Below, one piece after another: positions 1 through 11,884 of a stretch of 64,000 bases of DNA; the stretch's first letter is position 1; every line of letters starts with the position of its first letter. The notes under the pieces were generated by a model. It saw nothing but the letters and a program-made list of their open reading frames with translations, searched no databases and had not been told where the DNA came from. Made by a program: the position numbers and the translations under genes. Origin of the DNA: Druceiella hillmani (taxonomy: Eukaryota > Arthropoda > Insecta > Lepidoptera > Hepialidae); contig JAYKKI010000027.1 in NCBI GenBank assembly GCA_039881145.1, positions 22,207,001 to 22,271,000 on the forward strand. Reading direction: 5' to 3'.

Positions 1-123
1 AGAAATAATTTTAAAAAATACGCAATTAAACGCAATTTCCATTGGAGCTAAAAAAATTACTTTAATCATGACCATTATAAACTCTGAAGTATAAAAGTAA
101 GGATAGTAACTAAATATTGTTTA

Positions 124-1303
124 TACAGGGTGTCCAGTGGCAAATTTCAAAGTTTGAACAAACATAGTTTCTGAACGCAACACATAAGAGGGGCGCGGGG
201 GGCGTCGTTAGAAGCACAAGCGGTGCAGATGTTTTAGTAGCCATGGAACAGTGGAGTGGAGAGCACTGCGCTTTTTCCGTCGAGGCGTACATTTCGAGTG
301 GATTTTCGCTGTTTGTAGCACGCCGTCGATTTAATAATCGTTACAGTATTCGTCGATTACATGATGGACCATCGATCAACCTCATTCAGTCATGGGTAGC
401 AATGTTCAGAGCTACAGGATCAACATTAAATAGGCCCAGGCCAGGACCTACACCATTAGTAGCCACGGATGAAAATGTCGAGCGTGTTATGGTTTCTGTC
501 GTTGAAAATCCCCGTTTATCACTGCGTACACGTTCATCTATATTGGGAATTCCGAAATCAACTTTACAGGTAATAATGCGAAAAAAGCTCAAGTTCCATC
601 CATATAAAATTCAAATTGTTCAAGATTTACACGATTCTGACTTTGAATTAAGAAATTTAACGCTTACGCGGAGGTGATGTTGTTGAAATTTCGTACTGCT
701 ACCCGGATGGGCAACATATTCTTTAGTGACGAAGCTCACTTTCACATTGGAGGATATGTTAATAAGCAGAACTTTCGTTACTGGGATGTCCACAATCCAA
801 GACAAATGCATCAAGAGCCTTTACATAAGCCTAAAGTAACAGTCTGGTGTGCCATGTCTGCATCTGCAATCATAGGGCCTTAATTCTTTGAAAATCAACG
901 TGGCCAAACTGTAACTGTGAATTCGGAGAGATATGCCCAGATGTTAAATGACTTTTTCAGAGTAGAACTACAGAATAGTCCATCCTTCAACCAAAACACA
1001 TGGTTCCAGCAGGACGGGGCCACAGCTCACACTGCTAATGTGTCCATGAATGCAGTGCGGCAGTTATTTCCAGAAAAAAAAAACATATCCCGAAACGGTA
1101 CCGTACCGTGGCCACCTAGGTCACCCGATTTAAGCCCATGTGACTTTTTCTTATGGGGATACTTAAAATCCGTTGTTTACAAACAAATCCGAGCACTGTG
1201 ACACAACTTAAAGAAAATATTCGAGCCGAAATCAGTAGGATACCCCAGTCGCTCTGCAAACGCGTTTTTGAAAACATGCGTGCTAGACTCGAAGAGTGTG
1301 ATT
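124..1303 (+). mobile_element. DD41D mariner-like transposon, copy 1 (3'-truncated, dead)
   Basis: The 5' terminal inverted repeat starts at 126 (cagggtgtccagtgg) after a TA dinucleotide. The transposase reading frame starts at 243 (MEQWSGEH...). It matches the elements at 43414-44699 and 53076-54367 nearly base for base. It is broken: a frameshift near 655-675, a stop near 881, and an expanded A-run near 1075 that adds a codon between the last two catalytic residues. It then loses all similarity to the other copies near 1303, so the C-terminus and 3' inverted repeat are missing. Catalytic motifs FSDEAHF, QQDGATAH and SPDLSPCD are still readable. The protein would be an IS630-Tc1-mariner DDE transposase acting by cut-and-paste; this copy cannot encode it. 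Confidence 0.9.
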
Positions 1304-2683
1304 TGACTGCAATGTGACGTTGTCATCCATAATCATGCTGAGATATAAGACGTTGGTTATGGTCTAATAATTCTAATAATTGAATTTAACCTCAGATGTT
1401 ACCTCTATCCTCTTTACTGCTTAACATTTAGAAATGAGTAGGGTTTATCATTTAGATAACATTCATCTGTGAGCCGAAATTTTGCCAGGTTTTCACACTA
1501 TCACAATATGGTTTAAAAATTTATAATTTGTAGCTTATCATTTATATATTTTTGTAACTTATCAAATGAAATTCTTATCTTAGTTTCTGAAAATTTTAAA
1601 TTTATACCACCATTCTTAACTGGCTTCCTTTGAACAATAACTGTGTTTCTCAAAAAAGTATTATTTCCGTTAATTGTAAAATTTGCATGAAAAGGTTGGA
1701 TAGAAATAAATTCTTCAGATTTTTATTATTATTTTCTTAGTACCATTGTTAATATTTTCTTTTTATATGTCACTGTAGCATGAGATTCAAATAGATTTGA
1801 TGTGTACATACACACCAAGTAGCTTATAACTAGGCCATTAACCATAAATATCCACTTCCACAACTAGCAACCGCGAAACAACATTTTTTAGCATTTATAA
1901 TATTAGTTGTATCCATTCCACAATATTGGTTGTACATATTCCCAATGTTGGTACATCCATCATTAGGAATATATACAACCAACATATTCCTTTTGAAGAC
2001 ATCCGCCACTCTACCAATCTAAATTTGAGAAACCTTTGCCAACTTCAAATAACCAACTTGCCATACAGTCATTGGTGCAGGAGAAGAAAATAATGGCTTC
2101 AAGACCTGCAACAGGGTTGGCTCGGCTGCAGCCACATTCACCTCACTCAAACGTCCATATTTCCTTTAAGACCACCTCCTCCTATTCCGAGCACTTCTCC
2201 TGCCCATCCTATCTCAAGCCTGGACATTACTAGAGTCAGAATTGGACAAACATGAAGTCTTTTAAATGAATTGACAGCAATAAATCTTTGGACCGCATCC
2301 AAATTGAAAGGATTCGATAGACTGCGGAATCAGCCAACATTTGCCAATGTTTGTTGAATGAAACCAGGTCTACTATGTATACTATGCAAGCTTCTCTTAG
2401 GGTAAAAACCAGTCGCTTGGAAATTGCAACATACAGCATCAAAGCAGATATGGATCAGTCATATTAGCAAAGATCTCCAGAACCAATGTTTGACTCTCGA
2501 AGAAGCTAGAACTGTCGCCAAAAATCGAAGATGATAGTTAACGAGGCTCTAAACTGCACAGCGTGCATAATATTATATTGGCTAAGAAATCGCCTTCCAC
2601 TGCCAGTTTTCAGCAAGGGACAAAAAGAGACATAATAACATGTATAAAACTCTAGTTTATTAAAATTAATATATTGCAATGAC
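1304..2683. other. Intergenic, no gene seen
   Basis: AT-rich sequence. One short open frame on plus (2036-2233) has no recognisable motif and no supporting splice context. Short repeated phrases such as 'ttggttgta' and 'acaacc' near 1900-1985 form weak inverted matches only. Confidence 0.5.
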
Positions 2684-2732
2684 AAAATGGTCTATTAGTC
2701 AAAATGGTCTATTAGTCAAAATGGTCTATTAG
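2684..2732. repeat. 17-bp tandem repeat, about 2.9 copies
   Basis: The unit aaaatggtctattagtc is repeated head to tail without mismatch. Perfect copies point to a recent slippage or duplication event. Confidence 0.9.
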
Positions 2733-4394
2733 AATGAAGAAACAGCACATAAAAAATTAAGCATGATAAAATAATCAAATTTTTTTATCCACTCTTGCTT
2801 CCAGGAAATGCAACGTCTCCAACCACCCAAATAATGCTTGACAATGTGGGGACACAATCACTGCCTTTGTATATAAAATTACTTTTCAAAAAACATTGTT
2901 AGTTATCCAACTATATATAACTACATTGTAAGGTGCAGTTCGGTCAATATACATTACAATACCTTTATTAACCACTTCTAAATTGTCGAGACTTATGAAT
3001 CATAGGTAATAATGATAAAGATATGTTTTCATATCAGACTACAAACTGATATGATATCAGCTCTTCAGCTCTTAATAAATATACAGCTATTATCAAAACA
3101 TTACCAAACAATTTTTTAAGGATTTGAACTGACTGATATAAATCAGATAAGTTTGTTAAGATAATAAAACTAGGAAGTGAAAAATTAAATTAAGTAAACA
3201 TTAAATATAGAACCTACATATTTATTTTCATTGCCTGGTAAAATTAACTTATACATAAATGGTAAATTTATACACGAGTAGTATAAAAATGTTGTTTGGT
3301 GACACTTATCAGATACTTCCATTAAGCTAGCTTTTAAAATTATGCAAGGAATTTGTATAAAACACATGTTATTATAAACAAAAGATTTTATTTAAACATT
3401 AAGTATGGAATGGATTACTCAATTGAGAAAGATTTTGTCTGGTCTTGTAATTATTAATCTCAATTGGAACGATAATAAATGGTTTCCACAGTCTTCAATC
3501 TCAAACCAAGAATAAACCAGTTCCAGTTATAAAATAAAAAAAAAAATGAAAACCACTTTCAGTCGATTGGACAAGACCTTATGAATCAAAATTTTTGATA
3601 AGAAATTCAGTTTTAATAATTTACCTACACTAGCCAACAGCAACAAATCAAGACGTGGTGGTACCTTATATGATTGTATGCTTGGTATATACTTCTTGTA
3701 CCCATTTCCTAATGAATATTTTTGACTTCCATATCTTCCACGTGGAGGCTTTGCATAGCTTATTTTCTTCTCCTCTGCTAATATCCCCATTATAAGGAAG
3801 CAATATTATATATCAATATATGAATCAAATAATGCTAAAAAGCTACTAATATTGCATCATAGATACATATATCCTCTCTATCCAAAGGCATAACATTCCT
3901 TTCACTTAACCCTTCCTGTCTTAAATTATAGCCACTTATGTGCCTTTTACACTTAAGTGCATTTTACAGTATGTGCATTTTACAGAATCATAATTTTTTC
4001 CTAGGCAAAATGTAAACAAATGTTGGTACTATATAAAAAAGCTGTGGTTAAATTTCTGAACAACATACAATTATGCTACATGACAATGGTTTGAAGTACA
4101 CTTTGAATCCATTTCCCTTGCTTATCTTATGTCTTTCTAATCTGAATTTCCCCCGAATTTTCTAAAATCAAATTATTTACTGGACATTTTTGGTCTCTTA
4201 TTTGTCAATCTATTTCAAGTGTTTAGATCAATATTTTGTTCCAGTTTTCTAACTTTTTTTGGATTGCTGTTTCAGGAGACCTTTAATAATATGAAATGAC
4301 GCAAGAGGCTCTAAATCTGTGATATCAAAAGTCGGATATAATCAGTGTCTGTTATAGAGAAACCACAAATGCTCCTCCAACAATGCTCCTGACA
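2733..4394. other. Intergenic, one weak exon candidate
   Basis: Mostly low-complexity AT-rich DNA. On the minus strand, about 3607-3790 contains a stretch of coding-like composition (KPPRGRYGSQKYSLGN...) with an AG acceptor near 3775 and possible GT donors. I could not join it in phase to another exon, so it is not annotated as a gene. Confidence 0.3.
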
Positions 4395-4488
4395 CATGTT
4401 ATCTAAATTTAATATAAGAGTTACAAGCTGGACAGTTAAATTTTTATCTGTCCAGCTGGTAACTCTTACATTAAATTTAGATAACATG
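4395..4488. repeat. 41-bp-arm near-perfect hairpin
   Basis: Left arm 4395-4435 and right arm 4448-4488 are reverse complements with two mismatches in 41 bases, separated by a 12-nt AT loop. The arms begin catgttatctaaattt. It has the dimensions of a foldback MITE or a small-RNA precursor hairpin, but nothing here proves transcription. Confidence 0.9.
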
Positions 4489-6144
4489 GGTCAATAAACA
4501 AAACTCTACTCAAACATATTAATTACTAAGACATATTTGAAAGTGCAACCAATGTAGGTATCCGACATAAGCATTAAACTGCTTATAAAACACAGCATTA
4601 GAAACATTTGTTACACAAAATTTATCAATTTAATCAATATTTCATATTGTTGACAGAGCACTATACGTATAGTAGCACACCCTAGCACATAAGCATTATT
4701 TTAGCTGCAACAGCTTATTATGCAAAGTGTAACATACTTACATATCTTCAATCCATTAGTGTTCTTTTAAAATTGTTATATTTCATTTCAGTTAAGCCTG
4801 CCCCCTGGGTTTCAAGTTTTATATTTCATTTCTTATTAAAAAGATTTACTATAAAGACGCTGTTATAGATTAAAAATTTGTTTAAAACTTTTCAACACTT
4901 ATAAATATTATATACATAATATGAATATATTTTTAACAATTAAGGTACTATAGTCAACAAAAAGTGAGTAAACCAGCGCAATATGATAGTGCTGAAACTA
5001 TCACGTATCGCATAATAGTAACGATGCTACTAGATGACGCTTCTTATTAGATCATTACTCCGACTTCTTTACTTCTTTGTCCTTTCTTCCATTTGGGCAT
5101 TGCGTAATGACAAGCAGCGGTATTAATTCTTAAATTATAAAATATGCGCATTTTAAGAACCAATACTACATTACAAAAGTTTTATTTTTCACACATCTGA
5201 ACATAGTAGAATACAAAGGCTTTGCTTCTTACCTGCCTTAGCAGTAAGATAACGAAAAGTATTCACATTTGCAAGTGGAATTACAAAAACTTAACTCCGA
5301 AATGAATGCATATATGCAGTTTTGTGAGTATTGTTTTACATAGCTTACTAGACCCTCAAGTTGAAGGCAGTTTGTGAGGAATTTTACCGTGTTACCAGTA
5401 TGCCTTCTCGTCCTTCCGTTTAATCATGGTGGAGCACATTATTAAATTATCAAAGCTAATTCATTTAAGCTTTTACATATGCATCTCAGCTTACAGCCAA
5501 GATTCATAAATAGATCCCCAGGTTATCGGCCATTACCCGCTTGCTTGCCAATCACATGATTTCTCAGCTTAGAGATGAAACCTACAAATTATGTAATTTG
5601 ATCGTAGTTCATCTCACAGTCGAGATTTTTTTCCTTATTTGTTAGCAAGATATATTTCATGAAAACACTATTCTTTAAATATAGTTACAAACCACTGCTT
5701 GTTCAGACCAAAAGGAAAAGATTTATCATTTATTTTTAATAATAAGATTCTGTTTAGGGTCACCGCAAGCTGGGTGCAAGATGAAATCTCAACTCTTACC
5801 TTGCACTGCAAAAGTGAGCATGATTTGTTTTAAAATGATTTACATTTTAAAACAAATGATGACTGAACTTTGTTATATATAAATTATACCTAAATAATTA
5901 TATTTGACAATGATTTTTTGATCCCTCATCCTAAAAATAGATAAAAGCTTTTAAAAAATGAGAATTGTTCTTAAAAATATTGTACTTTTCAGGAATTATC
6001 AAAAAATGTTGGACATCATTAGTGCATTTTTGATAGCTGAACCTGCATTATTAAAATTAAATATTCCAATTTGCAAAATTGAATAAGTTTGTGCAAGTGC
6101 AATACAAAATTACTTATTCAAAAATTATCAAAAAAAGTATTCAT
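4489..6144. other. Intergenic with a 15-bp-arm hairpin at 5823-5858
   Basis: No gene recognised. At 5823-5837 and 5844-5858 lies a perfect inverted repeat (atttgttttaaaatg and its complement) around a 6-nt loop. A minus-strand start at 5100 opens a basic 14-codon stretch ending in a GT, but no partner exon in matching phase was found. Confidence 0.5.
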
Positions 6145-6149
6145 TTAGA

Positions 6150-6399
6150 GTACGTTCCACTAGCCGCTCGCGCCCGGGACCGCGATCATATCTATTCCAC
6201 TAGCTTGTCAACATTGTAATTGTCAATCCAAGTGGAACGAGATAGGAACAAATTGACAGATAAACCATCACAACGACCCACCTCGATACGTGGGTCGTCA
6301 CGGTTGTGAAGAATGATCACAACTGCAACGACCGTGATCGCCAAGTAGAACGATGCAGTGAGCATTTTGAGCATTGCGATCGCCTAGTGGAACGCATTC
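6150..6399. mobile_element. 250-bp MITE with TIRs and a TTAGA direct repeat
   Basis: The ends are inverted: left gtacgttccactagccg, right (complement) gaatgcgttccactaggcg. Both sides are flanked by TTAGA (6145-6149 and 6400-6404), a probable target-site duplication. The interior is far more GC-rich than its surroundings and contains a perfect stem, acgacccac/gtgggtcgt, around 6275-6300. It encodes no transposase, so it is a non-autonomous element. I cannot assign the superfamily with confidence. Confidence 0.65.
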
Positions 6400-6404
6400 T
6401 TAGA

Positions 6405-7171
6405 AAATACTTTGCGGGCTGCGAGACGTAATAGTAGCGAAAAGTTGATGAGTGAAAAGGACGAGGCAAACCGTAGAGGAAAGTTCAGCTTAGAGATGAA
6501 AGTTTGACCTGAAGCACAGTGCAGAGGCATAAATTAACAAGATGATTGTCAAAGCGCACATTAAAGGCAAAATACAATCTGTAATACAAGGTAGTAGGCA
6601 AACGTTGCAAGTGAAAAAGATTAATGGAATTTTTTACTCGTGACTTAAAATAAATGAAAGGTATAAATAAATTTTTGTTTCACATAACAAATAATGTGTA
6701 AGAAAATTATTTTCAGTTTTTTTTTCATATTTTATTAGGAAGAGTAGCATAAGAATTTAAAATACATTACAGTTTTAACAACATAATATATAAGACTGAT
6801 TTTATACAAAAAACAGTTTATCACATTAGTGATTTAGTATTAATTCAAAATAAATACTTATTATTCTGTGCCCATTCAGCAATTTGTCCCCAAAACCCCT
6901 GTTATGCACCTAATAAAAGTAGAGCTAAACAACTTGATACCTAGAGAATTCCATCTAAAAACAATTAAAGCCGAATAAAATGCAGCTAAAATACGATGAG
7001 GCGGGTCATAAATAACTTCATTTCTTAAGAATAACGTATGATATATGGAAATTTTACAAAATATAATACTGCAAGATTATTCCTCGCAAAGATAGGTTCT
7101 CTTATATTTTGTATTACAAACACTCCCTTTAAAATTCTTCCTCTGTCTTCTAGTAATTTAGTTTAAATATA
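6405..7171. other. Intergenic, nothing recognised
   Basis: AT-rich DNA without an open frame of note, splice context or repeat structure that I could identify. Confidence 0.5.
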
Positions 7172-7172
7172 C

Positions 7173-7560
7173 ACAGTGTCCGGGAATAAGTGTCGGACTA
7201 AGAAAGACGTTATTCCTTGACTGAAAAACGGTTGATTTTCGTTAAAATAAAATTTAAAAGGTGACTTTTCTTCAGAAAATTTAAAATAATATTCATAATT
7301 ATTTGTCATCTTTTTCGTACATATGATACGTGCGCACTTTGTCCAGTGCCATTCGGGAAATAAACCACGAACACCTGCAGAGAGACATCACCACTGCGGG
7401 TAAAAACCACACTCCGAGCAAGTATTGGGTGTGTTAAAAAGAGTTACGTGTAATTTTTTTTGCACTCAATTAGAAAAAGGACATGTTTTACGTTTTATTT
7501 CAATGACAATTTATTCCTTTATAGCCAATGAATAACGTATTTCTTTCTGACATCTACTCC

Positions 7561-7562
<2 letters not shown>
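7173..7562. mobile_element. Non-autonomous TIR element, about 390 bp
   Basis: The left end (cagtgtccgggaataagtgt, then ...aaagacgttattcc) is matched in inverted orientation by the right end near 7525-7562 (ccaatgaataacgtatttct...). A related terminal segment recurs inside the 37.7-39.9 kb region at about 39503-39560 (gtgtctgggaatatatgtca...ttattcattgg), so this is a dispersed family. There is no coding capacity. Confidence 0.55.
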
Positions 7563-7601
<39 letters not shown>

Positions 7602-7615
7602 CACTGTGTATACGC

Positions 7616-7673
<58 letters not shown>

Positions 7674-7680
7674 ATATACA
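7561..7680. repeat. TA/TG microsatellite
   Basis: Long (TA)n runs flank a short unique core and grade into (TG)n. The open frame that crosses it is only translated repeat. Confidence 0.97.
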
Positions 7681-10600
7681 TATTTACCAAGCAATAATAT
7701 AAATTTTGTTAACAGAAAGCGTTTTGCTGTCATCTCACTAATTTTTTTAAATTAAAGTGAATTATAATAAAATAATACAGAACCCCAAACAAACAGACAC
7801 ATATTAAATATAAATATAATTAATAAGTAGAATTTCAGGTGCACCGATAAAACCATTGTAATTCGTTATTGTTTTTTTGTTTCATTATTATAATTACAGA
7901 ATGTTTCAATTCTGATAATCCCAGCTAGCCCTAACTGACACAAATGTTAGATAACAAACTATGAATCTTAAAACACAAATGTTCCAATATTATCTTCGTC
8001 ACCTTACAACTTTAAATAGAAATAAGGGTGAAATTGAACAGGTTAACATAATCAATTTCAGTATCATTTACCATTCTGTAAAAAAGTTTACGATTCTGTA
8101 AAAAAGTCTTCTAATTTTGCTCCTACTCCGGATACCAACTTTATTTGAGTGATGATAATTTCAAATATCAACATATATTTTATTTCTAAAGCGAAACTTC
8201 TTTTCACACAGTAGATTGCAAACTGATTTATGTGGAATGAAGACAGCGCATTATACTAATAGAGTTGTAGTTTGTAAAACTATCAAATGGCATCTCTAGT
8301 AATGCATATGTTACAATTTAGAAAAAACAATGAAATTTTATATACGTTTAATATTTTTTTTAAGCATTTTGTATTTTAAAAAAGACAACATAACAGTTAC
8401 AAAAATGTTCACAAAAATCCTTACTTCTTGAAGTTAATCTCAGAACTAGCTACTATATCATTTGTGTTCAGAAAATTATGTTCATTTATTATAAATTCCA
8501 ACACATAATACACAATTTTCATAAGTTAGCCAATTAAAAAACCATTTAATCCAAAAATATATTCCTACTGAATTACAGCTACTGAGAAAAACCAAATAGA
8601 CATTCATCATAACACACAATACCTATATGTTTCAACTTTCGTAACGTGAACATTAAAGAAATAAAAACCGATTCTTTTTTAATATCTCCTTATACTTTAT
8701 TTGAATTGAACTGTAACTGTCAGTTTATCCTCTAATCTATAGGGACACTTATCACGACTGGTAATTAATGTAGAGATATATATATAAACACATGACGTCA
8801 CATCTACTGTGCATATATTCTATCCTATAATGACACTGAATATAGGAATCAAACGCACATACAATGTTTGCCAAAACTAAGGGGAGATTTTTAATTCAGC
8901 ATATAAACTATCAAGTAAGGAACTAACAAATGTATTTATACCACTGATAATCAGGCTAATGAACAATGGGAATTTTTCAACAGATTGACAGTTATTTGAA
9001 AGTTTATTCTATACTACGATAATTATTGTAATGAACTATAGAAATAAAGATTGAGGACACTGGTGTGTTAGAGCAGTATAGTGAGAAAAATAAATATTTG
9101 ACATTTGTCAATATATACAAACGTTTTATTGAAACCTAACCATAATTACCGTTTGTTTTTGTGCTGCATTTCATTGTGTTTCGCTTCAATAAATTCCACA
9201 TTTTATAGTAAAGTAATGCAAAATTCTATATAAAAATACAATTGCAATTTTGACATAAACATCAAAACATAACCTCTAATTAAAACAAAATGTCAATTTG
9301 ACAGATGAAAACTATGGAATAACCGCTATTTGGTTCTTTTAGCAATGCATAACTTTATTAATCTTATATATTCCGCTAATATCAGTTACCAGACGGTTGA
9401 GAAATACAATTATGTGGTATATGACAAATAAATCTTATTCAACTCTGTATTTGACCATTAAACAATCTGATCTAAAAAATATGTGGGACTTGTGAAGTGC
9501 TTATATACAAATTTTAATTTTTGCATCTATATTTGTTTAAAAATAGTATTTGAAGCATCTATTTTCATAACTTAAAACTAAATTTTTCTTGAAATAATTA
9601 TAAGTAAATGTAACTATAGCATACATTTGTAATAAAAAAATTCATAGTTAAAAATGTGGGTTCCTAGGGTAAATTACTTAAAAACGTAAATTGAGGAATA
9701 CGATCTATTAGTTTTAGAGCAACATTTGTATTGAAGAACACCATGACCAACGCATTGCTTAATTTACAATGGCTCAAAAAGTTAAAGAGAGCTCAAAAAT
9801 TTATGGAAGATATCTTATATAACTAATCCCATACCTTAAGATGTCAAGCTGAAAATTCTAATTTAGCCAATAATTTAGGACAGCCCTTAATCTACATATA
9901 ACCTAATTTTCATATTACACAACCTTTTCGATTATAATTTTCAAATATTTCAGGTATATTCGCTTTGAAATTTATTTAATCAGGAATTATATATAACTAT
10001 CGATATTGGCATTTCAAACAAAAAGGGAACTAATCAGAGCTAAATACACAATAATGATAATGTCATGCTACAAAGATTATAATGATACATGAGTTAGTAA
10101 CTCGATAAAATATCATATGGCTGAGAATGTCACGTTCATTAGATAAATACTTGTGAAATATGATTTAATTAAATTCACATAACAATTTACAAGAAAATTC
10201 CAAGAAGAACTTCCTGTTTCTATAGCCACATTACACACTTTATTTTGGGGACTACTTCAATTAATGTCAAAAATAGATATCTATCAATACCGCACCATGT
10301 TTTACCAAATTGAGAATTAAAACAGTTATGAAATGTTTCCAAAACACTCGCTCACTCACATCACTAACACACGCGTTTTTATAATTCACGTATAAAACTA
10401 AATAAATTCTTATTTTAACACATCTTAAGAGGAGGGAGGGTGTCCCTCGTGATTTAATATGTATATAATTTTGCCAATAGTTTTTCATTTTTATCTGTTA
10501 TCTTTATACGTTTTGCATGTGCAAATCATGTTGGCGTCGTATATTTCGTATACATTCTTTTCTCTATTTCTCATTCACTATTTGTCTTCAATATATATTC

Positions 10601-11036
10601 CTCAGCAATCTTATTTCCACCAGATCTACCGTTTTCCCAACCTTTTGTACACAATTTACTTCCATTTACAAAGATTTTACTTCCATACATAATCCTTTCA
10701 AAAATTATAACAATTCTCAAAGCTTTTAATCCTCTGTCAATCAGTCAATTGAAAGATAATTTTACCAATTAAGTCTTCCAACTTTCTTACCTAAAAAATT
10801 TTAGTCACACAAAAATAACCCTTTTTAAAGTCTCACTCAACGAACTAAAAATGTAATTACAGACTCTTATTTTTGCATATTACCTTTTCAAAATTCAACT
10901 AATATAAAAAATATAAATGATTCAAGCCCGGGAAAAATCCCGTTTACCTTTCTATATTATCTTCAAAATGAACTGTTATAATGTCTTATCAGATCCAGTA
11001 CATACAATGGGTATTAATTTTGTGATATAGAACTTA
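7681..11036. other. Long gene-free AT-rich stretch
   Basis: I see no recognisable protein, RNA gene or structured repeat. The short open frames at 10267-10729 on both strands are low-complexity and unrecognised. Confidence 0.5.
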
Positions 11037-11884
11037 CTATATTCTATTCCATTCCAAAAGAGAATGTTTGTAAACAAAGCAAAGTGACACTTCAGGTATT
11101 GTAAACCTTTTTCTTGCATTGACGTTAATAATATAATATGGATTACACCGTATAAACAATTTTGAATTTATTTTATAGAAAATTATTGGTATACACATTT
11201 ACATTGTATAATATAATGCCAAAATGGGTATAAGTAATGCTGAACATTAACATTAAAATGTTTTCTAATGTTATTTTTTAAAATAAATATACTTAACATT
11301 AAAGATAGTCATAGAAAGTTTAAAGTTGAATAAGAGTAAAACCTGATACAAAAACTCTGCCGTGTACTATGTACAAAGTGTACTTTCTACATTGCCAAAT
11401 AATTGTAAAACTTATTTAAAAAAAAAACCACAATTTTTTTTCACTTTTCTTATGCCAAATATGCTGCACAAGTATATTTATTATAGATAGCATCAATGTT
11501 CTCTCTCATTTACTTTTTCCACCTCGCTTAAACGTCAGGCTAGAAAGACAGTTAAATATCATCTATGGCAAATTAAAATTGACTTCATACTTATCAGAAT
11601 TCTAAATATTTTTCCAAAATGTTTTAAACCTCTTACTGACAGTTGGGTGATTTATGATTGACAGGGTTGTCCATTTTTCCCCTCTATACTTTATAATTCA
11701 TATTAGTAAAATATCCATGTAATATTAATATTTATAACATTATTTAACATGACAATGTATTAAGTCAATATAGTGTTTGTAGTACTATTGTTTGATTAAA
11801 TTTATATTTGTGGCAACCATATTTTAACTGTCAAATTAGTTTGTTTACAAACATTCTCTTTTAAAATGGAATGGAATATAGAAT
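11037..11884. mobile_element. Non-autonomous TIR element, about 850 bp
   Basis: The left end (ctatattctattccattcc...aaagagaatgtttgtaaac) is matched in inverted orientation at the right end (11835-11884). Internal sequence just after the left end (ttcaggtattg.aaacctttt...gttaataat) recurs at 29925-30050, so the family is dispersed. There is no coding capacity and the superfamily is unknown. Confidence 0.6.

Noticed and set aside
2036..2233. 65-aa plus-strand frame
   Set aside because: No recognisable motif and no flanking gene structure.
5059..5100. Possible short first exon (MPKWKKGQRSKEVG) on minus
   Set aside because: Its phase does not fit the candidate exon at 3607-3790, and no other partner was seen.
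7528..7755. Open frame rich in Tyr/Ile across TA repeats
   Set aside because: It is translated microsatellite. The same applies to frames at 29658-29918, 39310-39690 and 60341-60532.
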